NCBI GenBank assembly: GCA_002382605.1
Contig: DFYG01000084.1
Coordinates: 1 to 6,191, forward strand
DNA length: 6,191 nt
From: Synergistaceae bacterium UBA4088
GTDB lineage: Bacteria; Synergistota; Synergistia; Synergistales; Thermovirgaceae
Reading direction: 5' to 3'
Below the pieces are notes generated by a model that made no database searches, was not told the DNA's origin, and saw nothing but the letters and a program-made list of their open reading frames with translations. Position numbers and translations under genes: made by a program. Below, piece after piece: positions 1 through 5,896 of the stretch; the first letter of the stretch is position 1, and each line of letters starts with the position of its first letter.

Positions 1-528
1 GGCACGCCCTGGGGTGACTTGCCGCCGGAGGGGCTTGCCGAAGGATATCAATTTTACCGATGGGCGCAGTATTTTCTTGAGAAAAAGGGATTAAGACAGT
101 ATGAAGTTGCCAGCTTCGCCAAGCCTGGAAGATGGTGCAGACACAATGTCTCATACTGGCAGCAAAGGAACGTGATCGGGTTGGGTCCTTCCGCTTGGGG
201 GTATAAGGACGGATCCCGGACAAGAAATACGGCGGATCTGAATGAATATATTTCCCGCCTGGGGAGGCTGGAAAGCCCGATCTGCTTTTCGGAGAGCCTT
301 CAGGGGAGGGATCTTGCATCCGAAGCCGCGATACTTGCGTTGAGAACACGTTGGGGCGTCAGGTTTGACAGTTACAGAAACGTGTACGGAGAAGATGCAC
401 TGCGGGGACTGCTGAAAGAACTGGACGGATTGCCCCCGCGTCTTTTTAAAAGAAATCATGTCTCGGTTGCTCTGAGCAGAGAGGGGATGCGCGTGGGCAA
501 TGCAGTCTGGGAGCGCCTTCTGCCCTGA
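1..528 (+). CDS. hemW: HemW-like radical SAM heme chaperone, C-terminal part (5' end outside window)
   Basis: The reading frame is open from base 1, so this is the last 175 residues of a longer protein. HemW proteins are radical-SAM enzymes related to HemN that bind heme and pass it to target proteins; they are often annotated as oxygen-independent coproporphyrinogen III oxidase. Seen here: the family block QYEVASFAKPG followed by CRHNVSYW (window residues 33-53), then GLGPSAWGY, the NTADLNEYISRL helix and a C-terminal winged-helix-like region ending in REGMRVGNAVWERLL, which matches the usual end of the family. The radical-SAM CX3CX2C cluster site would lie upstream of the window and cannot be checked. 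The gene stops with TGA and converges on yedF, leaving only 11 bases between them. HemW rather than HemN or HemZ is chosen from the CRHN-x-x-YW block and the short C-terminal domain. It shows no evident functional link to the selenium genes. Confidence 0.85.
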   Translation, partial: GTPWGDLPPEGLAEGYQFYRWAQYFLEKKGLRQYEVASFAKPGRWCRHNVSYWQQRNVIGLGPSAWGYKDGSRTRNTADLNEYISRLGRLESPICFSESLQGRDLASEAAILALRTRWGVRFDSYRNVYGEDALRGLLKELDGLPPRLFKRNHVSVALSREGMRVGNAVWERLLP

Positions 529-543
529 CAGTTCCCTGGTCAG
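525..543. other. Small inverted repeat containing both convergent stop codons
   Basis: CTGACAG (525-531) pairs with CTGGTCAG (536-543), leaving one bulged G (538) and a TTCC loop (532-535). The hemW stop TGA (526-528) lies in the left arm and the yedF stop (540-542 on the minus strand) in the right arm. No T-tract follows directly on either strand, so it is not a standard intrinsic terminator. It may simply be a weak 3'-end structure shared by the two messages. Confidence 0.4.
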
Positions 544-1133
544 CCCAGTACAATCGTTTTTGAGTGTCCTATCATCAGTTCGGTTATCTCGAACATGTTG
601 GAGATCGTTCCTACCGATATGGAGCTCTCGATCCTGAAGTGTTTGGCGCAAGTTCCGCAGACAAGTACCGTGCACCCTTTTTTCTCAAGCTCTCTTAAAC
701 TCTCGGAAGCGGATGAATCCGGAAGCGCAAGTTTTACTCCTTCATTCATCAGAACTATTGCGGTCGGAGCTGAGGTTCGTTCAACAAGAGTTCCCAGAAA
801 ACTCTTTATAAGGACTTCGCCCAGTTCGGCGTCAGACTGTCCAATAATGGATGAGGAGATCACAATGACAACATCTTCGAGCCCATATTCATTCGAGGGT
901 TCGACAGCCTCACAAGAGGTTTCATCTCCAGGGGAGCAGGTTATTGTGGCCGTCTCTCCGTCCTCCATGACCGACACGGACAGATTGCGGCTTTCCAGGA
1001 AGCGTTTTACGTTCAGCACCGGAACCCCGGGGTCAACCAGGATCTCCAGAGGAAGCCCCTCTTTTTCCAGTGCCTCTCTGGCCATCAATACTGGTTTGGG
1101 ACATGGTTTCTTTCGCGCATCGATCTTGTTCAT
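540..1133 (-). CDS. yedF: Selenium metabolism protein YedF (TusA/SirA-like plus DsrE-like domains)
   Basis: This 197-residue protein has two domains. The N-terminal TusA/SirA-like domain (about 1-75) carries the CPxP motif as PCPKPV with Cys11; in TusA that cysteine holds persulfide sulfur. After a short acidic linker comes a DsrE-like domain (about 85-197) with the YedF signature CGTC (159-162) followed by VGTISNMFEITELM. The family is associated with genomes that use selenium, commonly near selD, selA or selB. Its exact role is not settled; a sulfur or selenium carrier is the usual guess from the two cysteine motifs. ATG at 1131-1133 is preceded by a good ribosome site (GGGAGGA, about 8-9 bases upstream), which supports the start. 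The gene runs divergently from selAB across a 157-base spacer, a context that fits a selenium role. A long open frame on the opposite strand (595-1167) is a shadow. I am sure of the family, unsure of the biochemistry. Confidence 0.92.
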   Translation of the reverse strand: MNKIDARKKPCPKPVLMAREALEKEGLPLEILVDPGVPVLNVKRFLESRNLSVSVMEDGETATITCSPGDETSCEAVEPSNEYGLEDVVIVISSSIIGQSDAELGEVLIKSFLGTLVERTSAPTAIVLMNEGVKLALPDSSASESLRELEKKGCTVLVCGTCAKHFRIESSISVGTISNMFEITELMIGHSKTIVLG

Positions 1134-1290
1134 ATTGCGTGTCCTCCCTGAATTGGTTAAGAAATAAGATCCTGAAACGTTTACATAATATCATTATCCG
1201 CCTCGCCCCGGTTTGAACCTGTTGGGATTTTTATCTTCATGGGCTAAACTCTGCATGTTCCCTCACAAAAGTTTTCGGGAAGGTGAGATT
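1134..1290. other. Divergent yedF/selA intergenic region
   Basis: This 157-base spacer holds the 5' signals for yedF (leftward) and selA (rightward). An AT-rich core at about 1151-1197 contains the palindrome AAACGTTT (1175-1182) and an inverted repeat ATAAT-ATC-ATTAT (1185-1197). Neither matches an operator I can name. I could not find a convincing -35/-10 pair for yedF; the best minus-strand candidate (TTCAAA at 1217-1212, 16-base gap, AATGAT at 1195-1190) is weak. I looked for selC (tRNA-Sec) here and found no T-arm or acceptor stem able to form it. Confidence 0.6.
1222..1250 (+). promoter_or_regulatory. Putative sigma-A-type promoter for selA-selB
   Basis: TTGGGA (1222-1227) and TAAACT (1245-1250) are separated by exactly 17 bases, each matching the consensus hexamer at 4 of 6 positions. 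A transcript starting near 1257 would have a leader of about 34 bases before the selA ATG. It is the best-spaced rightward candidate in the spacer, but the hexamers are only moderate. Confidence 0.4.
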
Positions 1291-1295
1291 ATGCA
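1252..1295 (+). promoter_or_regulatory. Foldable selA leader covering the ribosome site and start codon
   Basis: Two nested inverted repeats bracket the selA translation start. TGCAT (1252-1256) is complementary to ATGCA (1291-1295), which includes the ATG; CTCAC (1262-1266) is complementary to GTGAG (1283-1287), which overlaps the ribosome site AAGGTGAG. A competing pairing, TTCCC (1258-1262) with GGGAA (1277-1281), would leave most of the GGTGAG segment free. The arms are short (5 bp), so stability is uncertain. In E. coli a SECIS-like hairpin in the selAB leader binds SelB and represses the operon; a similar role here is only a guess. Confidence 0.35.
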
Positions 1296-2706
1296 AAATA
1301 CTGTCAGAGATATGCTCCGGGACATCCCATCAATGGATGAACTTCTCCTGCGCTCCTGGACATTCGAGTTTCAGTCAAAATTGGGAAGGGATGCTGTGAA
1401 ATCCACCTTTGCCGACGTAATAGGCGAAGCAAGAAAGGCGATAATCCAGGGCAGTTTATCCTCGTTTGAGGTCGATAAACTTGAATCGGAGGTTCTGATC
1501 CGCCTTCGTCATTATGCCAGCAAAAGCTTCTGTAGAGTGATAAATGCAACAGGGGTTGTAATTCACACCAATCTTGGGAGGTCTTGCCTCAGCAAGAACG
1601 CAATTATGGATGTCGTGGAGACCGCCGAACGCTACAGCAACCTGGAGTACAACCTCGAAAAGGGCATCAGAGGCCACAGGAATGCCCACGTAGAATGGCT
1701 TCTTACAATGTTGACCGGCGCCGATGCCGCCGTAGCGGTGAACAACAATGCCGGAGCGGTCCTTTTATGCCTGTCAGCACTGGGCAAAGGATCTGAGATC
1801 ATAGTCTCCAGGGGGGAACTTGTGGAGATCGGTGGATCGTTCAGGATACCCGACATAATGGATTTCTCCGGGGCGATCATGAAAGAAGTCGGAACCACCA
1901 ACCGAACTCACATTCGCGATTACGAGAGAGCCATTACCCCGCGGACAGGAATGCTTCTCAAGGTCCATCCATCAAACTACAGGGTGGTAGGATTTCACTC
2001 CGCTCCACCAAGGGAGGAACTGGCTGCGCTGGCTCGTGAGAAGGGGCTTGTTTTCATGGAAGATCTTGGAAGCGGAGTGATAGCCGATCTTTCCGTTATT
2101 GGCCTTTCCGGAGAACCCACGGTAAAACAATGCATTGAGTCTGGGGTTGATGTTGTCACATTTTCAGGAGACAAGCTCCTGGGCGGACCCCAGGCAGGTG
2201 TAGTTGTGGGAAGAAAACAGCTCATCGCAAAACTGAGGGATTATCCTCTCCTCAGAGCCCTCCGTGTTGACAAGATGACGCTTGCTGCACTGGAGAGAAC
2301 TTTGCGGCTTTACCTTGAGGGCAGAACAGGTGAGATCCCCACGATCAGGATGCTCAGTTCACTTCCCGAGGATCTTTTAAAGAAGGCCAGGTCTCTCGCC
2401 CGCAAGATCAGAAGTGAGGGAAGGGCTGAAGTATCTGTTGTGGAAACCTCCGATGCTGTTGGCGGGGGCTCTTTCCCCGGAACCGATCTCCCCGGTTATG
2501 GAGTTTCCTGGACCCCGCCGGAAGGTATTTCCGATGGCACTGCCCTCAAAAGTCTACGCGGGGGAGATGTGCCTGTTGTCGCGTCTGCGAAGGATGGAAA
2601 AGTTATCTTCCATGTACGGACGCTCCTCGATGGAGACGATAGGCTGATCGCAAGGGGAGTTCGTTTGCTGCTGGAAGGGGAGTGTACCAATGTCGAAAAA
2701 CCTTGA
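1291..2706 (+). CDS. selA: L-seryl-tRNA(Sec) selenium transferase SelA
   Basis: SelA is a cytoplasmic PLP enzyme that converts Ser-tRNA(Sec) to Sec-tRNA(Sec) using selenophosphate made by SelD. The protein is 471 residues, normal for bacterial SelA. An N-terminal helical region (about 1-75) contacts the tRNA in the family. Then come the conserved blocks INATGVVIHTNLGRS (about 84-98), NNNAGA (151-156), SRGELVEIGGSFRIP (173-187), EVGTTN (199-204) and HPSNYRVVGF (226-235). The PLP lysine lies in FSGDKLLGGPQAG and is Lys295, as in the E. coli enzyme. An in-frame TTG at 1213 would add 26 residues, but it has no good ribosome site and would put the likely promoter inside the gene; ATG 1291 has AAGGTGAG just upstream. 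The gene ends in TGA inside the first codons of selB, so the two are probably translationally coupled. The family call is very secure. Confidence 0.97.
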   Translation: MQNTVRDMLRDIPSMDELLLRSWTFEFQSKLGRDAVKSTFADVIGEARKAIIQGSLSSFEVDKLESEVLIRLRHYASKSFCRVINATGVVIHTNLGRSCLSKNAIMDVVETAERYSNLEYNLEKGIRGHRNAHVEWLLTMLTGADAAVAVNNNAGAVLLCLSALGKGSEIIVSRGELVEIGGSFRIPDIMDFSGAIMKEVGTTNRTHIRDYERAITPRTGMLLKVHPSNYRVVGFHSAPPREELAALAREKGLVFMEDLGSGVIADLSVIGLSGEPTVKQCIESGVDVVTFSGDKLLGGPQAGVVVGRKQLIAKLRDYPLLRALRVDKMTLAALERTLRLYLEGRTGEIPTIRMLSSLPEDLLKKARSLARKIRSEGRAEVSVVETSDAVGGGSFPGTDLPGYGVSWTPPEGISDGTALKSLRGGDVPVVASAKDGKVIFHVRTLLDGDDRLIARGVRLLLEGECTNVEKP

Positions 2707-4609
2707 GGTTCCAATTGTTCTCGGAACAGCGGGTCATATCGATCACGGTAAAACAACCCTGGTAAAGGCTCTGACCGGTGTGGATTGCGACAGGCTCGGG
2801 GATGAAAAGCGCCGCGGAATAACGATAGAGTTGGGCTTTGCTCCTCTTTGCCTCCCCAGCGGTCGGATCGTCAGCATTGTGGATGTTCCCGGACACGAGC
2901 GCTTTATAAGGCAGATGGTCGCTGGCGCGGCTGGAATAGACGGGGTTATATTTGTTATCTCCGCTGACGAGGGCATTAGAGCCCAGACCCGAGAGCACCT
3001 CGATATCCTTGGCCTTATAGGAGTAAGGCACGGGCTGATAGCGCTCACCAAATCGGACCTCGTGGAAAATGACTACCTGGAACTGGTCGTCGAAGAGATC
3101 CGCGAGGAAGTCGAGGGGACCTTTCTTGAAGGATCCGAGATCATCCCGGTCTCTTCCATCAGCGGATCCAACCTGGATCAACTCGCATCAGCCATTGACA
3201 GGTTGGTCGACGCTACTCCTTTCAGAGATTCCGCTGGACCATTTTTCATGCCGGTTGACAGGGTTTTCCCCGTAAAGGGTTTTGGATCGGTAGTCACGGG
3301 GACCGCCTATCACGGAACGGTCAGGGAGGATGATACGCTTAACCTCCTGCCGAGCGGGCTTAAGGCCGACATAAGATCTGTCCATGTGCACGATGCGTCG
3401 GTGGATGAGGGGAGAAGCGGACAAAGGATCGCTCTTAGTCTTGGAGGTGTCTCTCTTTCAGATGTCGCGAGAGGTGATGTTCTTTGCACGCCGGGAGTCT
3501 TTACTCCCGCTTCAAGGCTTGATGTCAGGCTGAAGATACTCCCTTCCTCGCCAGAAGCAGTCAAACACTGGCAAAGGGTGAGGATCCATATCGGTACCGC
3601 GGATGTTGTGGGCCGAGTTGCCTTGCTTGAAGGAGATAAGGTAAACCCAGGGGAGGAGATCTTTGCTCAGATCGTAACCGAGGAACCCGTAGTTGCCGTC
3701 AGGGGCGAGGCTTTTGTGATCCGTTTTTACAGCCCACTGATGACCATCGGAGGCGGCAGCGTCCTGATGCCGCTTTCCCGAAGGCCCCGGGGTCCAATAG
3801 GAAGGATCGCCCTCAAAGCCTTTCTGAATGACATCTTAAAGGCTCAAAGCTCAAGGGATCGTTTTTTGGCCCTTTCAATGCATCTATCCGTTGTCCCGCT
3901 CAAGGAGGCCGCCAGGCTTCTTCAGGAAATTCCGGAAACTGCCAGATCATTGGCTGCTGATCTGGATTCCTCAGGCTCGGTTATTTTTATAGATTCGGGG
4001 GATGGCATGGTCGTCGCATCCGAACTCGTGAATAAAAAAATTGATGAGACATCCCGGTTACTCGAAATTCTTCATAAGGATGAACCCGAAAACCCTGGAA
4101 TGCAGGCAGACGTCCTGTGCAGAAGGGTCTTTCCCGAGATCAGCACGAGAAACGCTAAAAAGGTACTTGAAAGATGGTCTGAAAAAGGTCTCATCGTGAT
4201 CGAAGACCAGAGAGTAAGGCTTGCAGGCTTTGCTCCCCTGGATGCTTCCGAGTTGCGAACTTCCGGAAGTAAAGTAATTTCGTTCTGTAATGGCCGGCTC
4301 TTTAATCTACCGGTCATTGACGAAATATCGAGCGGAACCGGGCTTTCCGGAGAAGAAACCGCAAGATCGGTAGAAGCTCTGAGGGCACAGGGGAAAATAT
4401 TCCTCGCAGGGGGGGAGTTCCTGGTCTCAAATGATGTCCTTGACCGCTTCCTTGTCCTCCTGGGGGAGATAAAAGGTGATATAACAGTTGCTTCGGTACG
4501 CGACGCTACAGGAAGCAGCAGGAAATTTGTACTCCCAATGCTTGAGATGCTGGATTCTATGGGTATCACCAGAAGAGTCCAGGAAAAACGCATAATCAGG
4601 AAAAAATAA
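2690..4609 (+). CDS. selB: Selenocysteine-specific elongation factor SelB
   Basis: SelB is the GTPase that carries Sec-tRNA(Sec) to the ribosome and recognises the SECIS hairpin beside an in-frame UGA. The 639-residue protein has an EF-Tu-like GTPase domain (about 8-175) with G1 GHIDHGKT (15-22), G2 region RRGITIELGFA (41-51), G3 DVPGHE (65-70), G4 TKSD (120-123) and a G5-like SSIS (155-158). Domain 2 begins near FFMPVDRVFPVKGFGSVVTG (185-204), and a third beta-barrel runs to about 365. The C-terminal 270 or so residues have the spacing expected for the winged-helix repeats that bind SECIS RNA, ending in a basic tail (RRVQEKRIIRKK). E. coli SelB is about 614 residues, so this one is full length. 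ATG 2690 follows GGGGAG by 7 bases within the end of selA, and the two genes overlap by 17 bases. The stop is TAA. Confidence 0.97.
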   Translation: MSKNLEVPIVLGTAGHIDHGKTTLVKALTGVDCDRLGDEKRRGITIELGFAPLCLPSGRIVSIVDVPGHERFIRQMVAGAAGIDGVIFVISADEGIRAQTREHLDILGLIGVRHGLIALTKSDLVENDYLELVVEEIREEVEGTFLEGSEIIPVSSISGSNLDQLASAIDRLVDATPFRDSAGPFFMPVDRVFPVKGFGSVVTGTAYHGTVREDDTLNLLPSGLKADIRSVHVHDASVDEGRSGQRIALSLGGVSLSDVARGDVLCTPGVFTPASRLDVRLKILPSSPEAVKHWQRVRIHIGTADVVGRVALLEGDKVNPGEEIFAQIVTEEPVVAVRGEAFVIRFYSPLMTIGGGSVLMPLSRRPRGPIGRIALKAFLNDILKAQSSRDRFLALSMHLSVVPLKEAARLLQEIPETARSLAADLDSSGSVIFIDSGDGMVVASELVNKKIDETSRLLEILHKDEPENPGMQADVLCRRVFPEISTRNAKKVLERWSEKGLIVIEDQRVRLAGFAPLDASELRTSGSKVISFCNGRLFNLPVIDEISSGTGLSGEETARSVEALRAQGKIFLAGGEFLVSNDVLDRFLVLLGEIKGDITVASVRDATGSSRKFVLPMLEMLDSMGITRRVQEKRIIRKK

Positions 4610-4627
4610 AAAAAGGAGGTTTTTTTA
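4607..4627. repeat. Perfect A/T inverted repeat with GGAGG loop after selB
   Basis: Starting at the selB stop codon, T plus seven A (4607-4614) is followed by GGAGG (4615-4619), then seven T plus A (4620-4627), giving an 8-bp A/T stem and a 5-base loop. The stem has no G/C pairs, so it is at best a weak terminator, though it is the only candidate between selB and veg. The loop with its flanks (AAGGAGGT) is a near-perfect anti-SD match, yet no ATG, GTG or TTG follows at a usable distance, so it does not mark a gene. Confidence 0.45.
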
Positions 4628-4645
4628 ACCTTCAGTTCCCGTCTA

Positions 4646-4674
4646 TTGAAATATCCGAAATTGTGTGGTAAAAT
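4646..4674 (+). promoter_or_regulatory. Strong sigma-A-type promoter of veg, with extended -10
   Basis: TTGAAA (4646-4651) and TAAAAT (4669-4674) lie 17 bases apart, each matching consensus at 5 of 6 positions, and a TG dinucleotide (4666-4667) one base before the -10 gives an extended -10. Transcription would start near A4681, leaving a leader of about 25 bases. The veg promoter of Bacillus subtilis is also known to be very strong. A PurBox-like half site sits within the spacer (separate entry). Confidence 0.8.
4651..4663 (+). promoter_or_regulatory. PurBox-like half site inside the veg promoter spacer
   Basis: ATATCCGAAATTG resembles the PurR-binding PurBox consensus AWWWCCGAACWWT, differing at the tenth and last positions. 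It lies between the -35 and -10 of the promoter that heads veg-ispE-purR, where a bound repressor could block polymerase. In B. subtilis PurR uses two inverted boxes about 16-17 bases apart and controls its own operon. No inverted partner (TTCG) is visible close by here, so this is a single half site and may be chance. Confidence 0.3.
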
Positions 4675-4705
4675 GCCTACAAAACTAAATACAGGAGTGA
4701 CACAT

Positions 4706-4957
4706 ATGAGTCCTAACCTTGCCACGATCCGCGATCGGGTGAATGAACACAAGGGCTCCAAGGTGCGCTACAAGGCTTTAAAAGGCCGCCGCAAGACTGA
4801 GGTTCGTTTGGGTGTAATAGTCGAAACATACCCGCATCTATTCACAATGTACGTAGAATCTCAACGGAGCACCGTTTCATTCAGCTACGCGGAGCTTTTG
4901 ACACGTGAAGTTGAAGTTGAAATTCTCCCCGGCAACAGGAAATTGATCCAGTTTTGA
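4706..4957 (+). CDS. veg: Veg family protein
   Basis: This 83-residue basic protein matches the Veg family of Bacillota and relatives (B. subtilis Veg is about 86 residues). Family features seen are an N-terminal helix (LATIRDRVNEHKGSKV), the block KGRRKTE (26-32), GVIVETYPHLFTMYV (36-50) and the SFSYAELLT block (58-66), which together suggest a small beta-barrel-like fold. In B. subtilis, Veg stimulates biofilm matrix gene expression by countering the repressor SinR; that role need not hold here, and the molecular function is not established. ATG 4706 is chosen because AGGAG lies 8 bases upstream and a strong promoter ends 31 bases before it. An in-frame TTG at 4646 is part of the -35 box and cannot be the start. 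The gene has its own promoter and terminator, so it can make a short independent message. It precedes ispE and purR as in Bacillus, but without sspF between. Confidence 0.93.
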   Translation: MSPNLATIRDRVNEHKGSKVRYKALKGRRKTEVRLGVIVETYPHLFTMYVESQRSTVSFSYAELLTREVEVEILPGNRKLIQF

Positions 4958-4975
4958 ATCTGGTCTGGTCGTCGC

Positions 4976-5006
4976 GCCCCGGTGCAGTTGCACCGGGGCT
5001 TTTTTT
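4976..5006 (+). terminator. Intrinsic terminator after veg
   Basis: GCCCCGGTGC (4976-4985) pairs perfectly with GCACCGGGGC (4990-4999) around an AGTT loop, followed at once by seven T (5000-5006). This is a strong GC-rich rho-independent terminator. It lies 19 bases after the veg stop and ends only 15 bases before the chosen ispE start, so ispE depends on read-through or on a promoter I could not identify. Confidence 0.95.
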
Positions 5007-5009
5007 AGC

Positions 5010-5016
5010 GAGGTGG
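5010..5016 (+). promoter_or_regulatory. Ribosome binding site that fixes the ispE start
   Basis: GAGGTGG at 5010-5016 lies 5 bases before TTG 5022. An upstream in-frame GTG at 5013 is part of this very site and has only the terminator T-tract before it, so it is unlikely to be the start. Confidence 0.65.
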
Positions 5017-5021
5017 TCCTT

Positions 5022-5891
5022 TTGGAGTATGTTCTGCAGTGCCCATCCAAGATCAACCTGACTCTGAGGATAACCGGAACCAGGGAAGACGGAAAGCATA
5101 ATATCGGGTCCCTGTTCTACAGGCTCCCGTCAGTTGAGAAGTTGACTTTTAGATATACTGAAACGCATAATGCAAGTAAAGATATCCTGAGAGTTCATGG
5201 GCAGGTTCTTACAGGCAAAAACATTCTTGAATCAGTTCTCGAATCCGCAAGGATGATAGATCCAGAACTTCCGGCCCTTGAGATGGACCTCTGGAAAGAG
5301 GTCCCTCCTGGGAGCGGACTGGGAAGCGGAAGCGGGAACGCAGCGGCGCTTGTGAAGTGGCTCTCCCGTGAGGCCGGGGTGAAGTTTACCCGGAAGGAAA
5401 TGTCTGAGTTGGGATCGGATGTTCCATTCCTTTTCGAAGGGGCTTCCCTTTCTTTCCGCTCAGGAACAGGGGCTGATCCTGTCTCTGATTTCAGTGAGCC
5501 TTCACGGAGACCGGCCGCACTTGTTGTCATTCCGCGATGGACCTCCGTTACCTGTGAAGCCTATCGTCTCGCAGATGAGGTCTTTAATGACAGCGGTTGG
5601 CCATGTTCGGATGAAGAGGCATTCGAAGAAGGCCACAGGATAGCTCATTCAATGGAAAACGGAGAAAATATCGGTCTCCTCCCCAATGATTTTCTCAAGG
5701 TGTTGCTCAATGTCCACCCTGAATATGCGGAGTTCTTCAGGATCGCAGAAGCATCAGGTGCTTTTGCCTGGGGAATTGGGGGCAGCGGAAGTTCCTTCTT
5801 CTGCCTTTTCCGGGGAGGGCTCATCCCCGGGGGGGCCGTCAGTCTCTTCTATAAAACCGGCATGATACTAAAAATTATGGAGTTGGAGTGA
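5022..5891 (+). CDS. ispE: 4-diphosphocytidyl-2-C-methyl-D-erythritol kinase IspE
   Basis: IspE is a GHMP-superfamily kinase that phosphorylates CDP-methylerythritol at the 2-hydroxyl with ATP, the fourth step of the MEP isoprenoid pathway. Starting from TTG 5022 gives 289 residues, typical for the family, and places the catalytic lysine of PSKINL at position 10, matching Lys10 of E. coli IspE. The substrate-loop histidine is in DGKHNIGSLF; the ATP-binding glycine loop is PPGSGLGSGSGNAAAL (95-110), a variant of the usual GLGGGSS(D/N)AA; the catalytic aspartate is Asp133 in LGSDVPFLF; and the third GHMP motif is GIGGSGSSFF (about 251-260). The sequence is rather divergent, but all key residues are present. 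A GTG start at 5013 would add three residues. The gene sits just beyond the veg terminator and 5 bases before purR, with which it probably shares a transcript. The gene order veg-ispE-purR supports the assignment. Confidence 0.93.
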   Translation: MEYVLQCPSKINLTLRITGTREDGKHNIGSLFYRLPSVEKLTFRYTETHNASKDILRVHGQVLTGKNILESVLESARMIDPELPALEMDLWKEVPPGSGLGSGSGNAAALVKWLSREAGVKFTRKEMSELGSDVPFLFEGASLSFRSGTGADPVSDFSEPSRRPAALVVIPRWTSVTCEAYRLADEVFNDSGWPCSDEEAFEEGHRIAHSMENGENIGLLPNDFLKVLLNVHPEYAEFFRIAEASGAFAWGIGGSGSSFFCLFRGGLIPGGAVSLFYKTGMILKIMELE

Positions 5892-5896
5892 AACCG

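Noticed and set aside
526..1167. Possible selenocysteine read-through of the hemW UGA: the frame stays open from 529 to 1167, and a hairpin starts at the stop.
   Set aside because: HemW already ends at its normal family C-terminus. The extension is entirely antisense to the well-supported yedF and matches no protein family I know, and the hairpin begins at the UGA itself, too close for a normal bacterial SECIS.
1173..1185. CcpA cre-like site TGAAACGTTTACA.
   Set aside because: It is 13 bases rather than the 14 of a cre site, so the two halves are out of register, and nothing else suggests carbon control.
1204..1226. tRNA-like T-loop (GGTTCAAACC on the minus strand), considered as part of selC.
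   Set aside because: The flanking bases do not form a T stem, and no acceptor stem or long variable arm can be built around it.
4072..4761. Long minus-strand open frame across the end of selB and the veg promoter.
   Set aside because: It is antisense to selB, has no family features, and its frame reflects the codon structure of selB.
4898..4926. Consensus -35 TTGACA inside veg as a promoter for ispE.
   Set aside because: The hexamer 17 bases downstream is AATTCT, a poor -10. A transcript from here would still meet the veg terminator.
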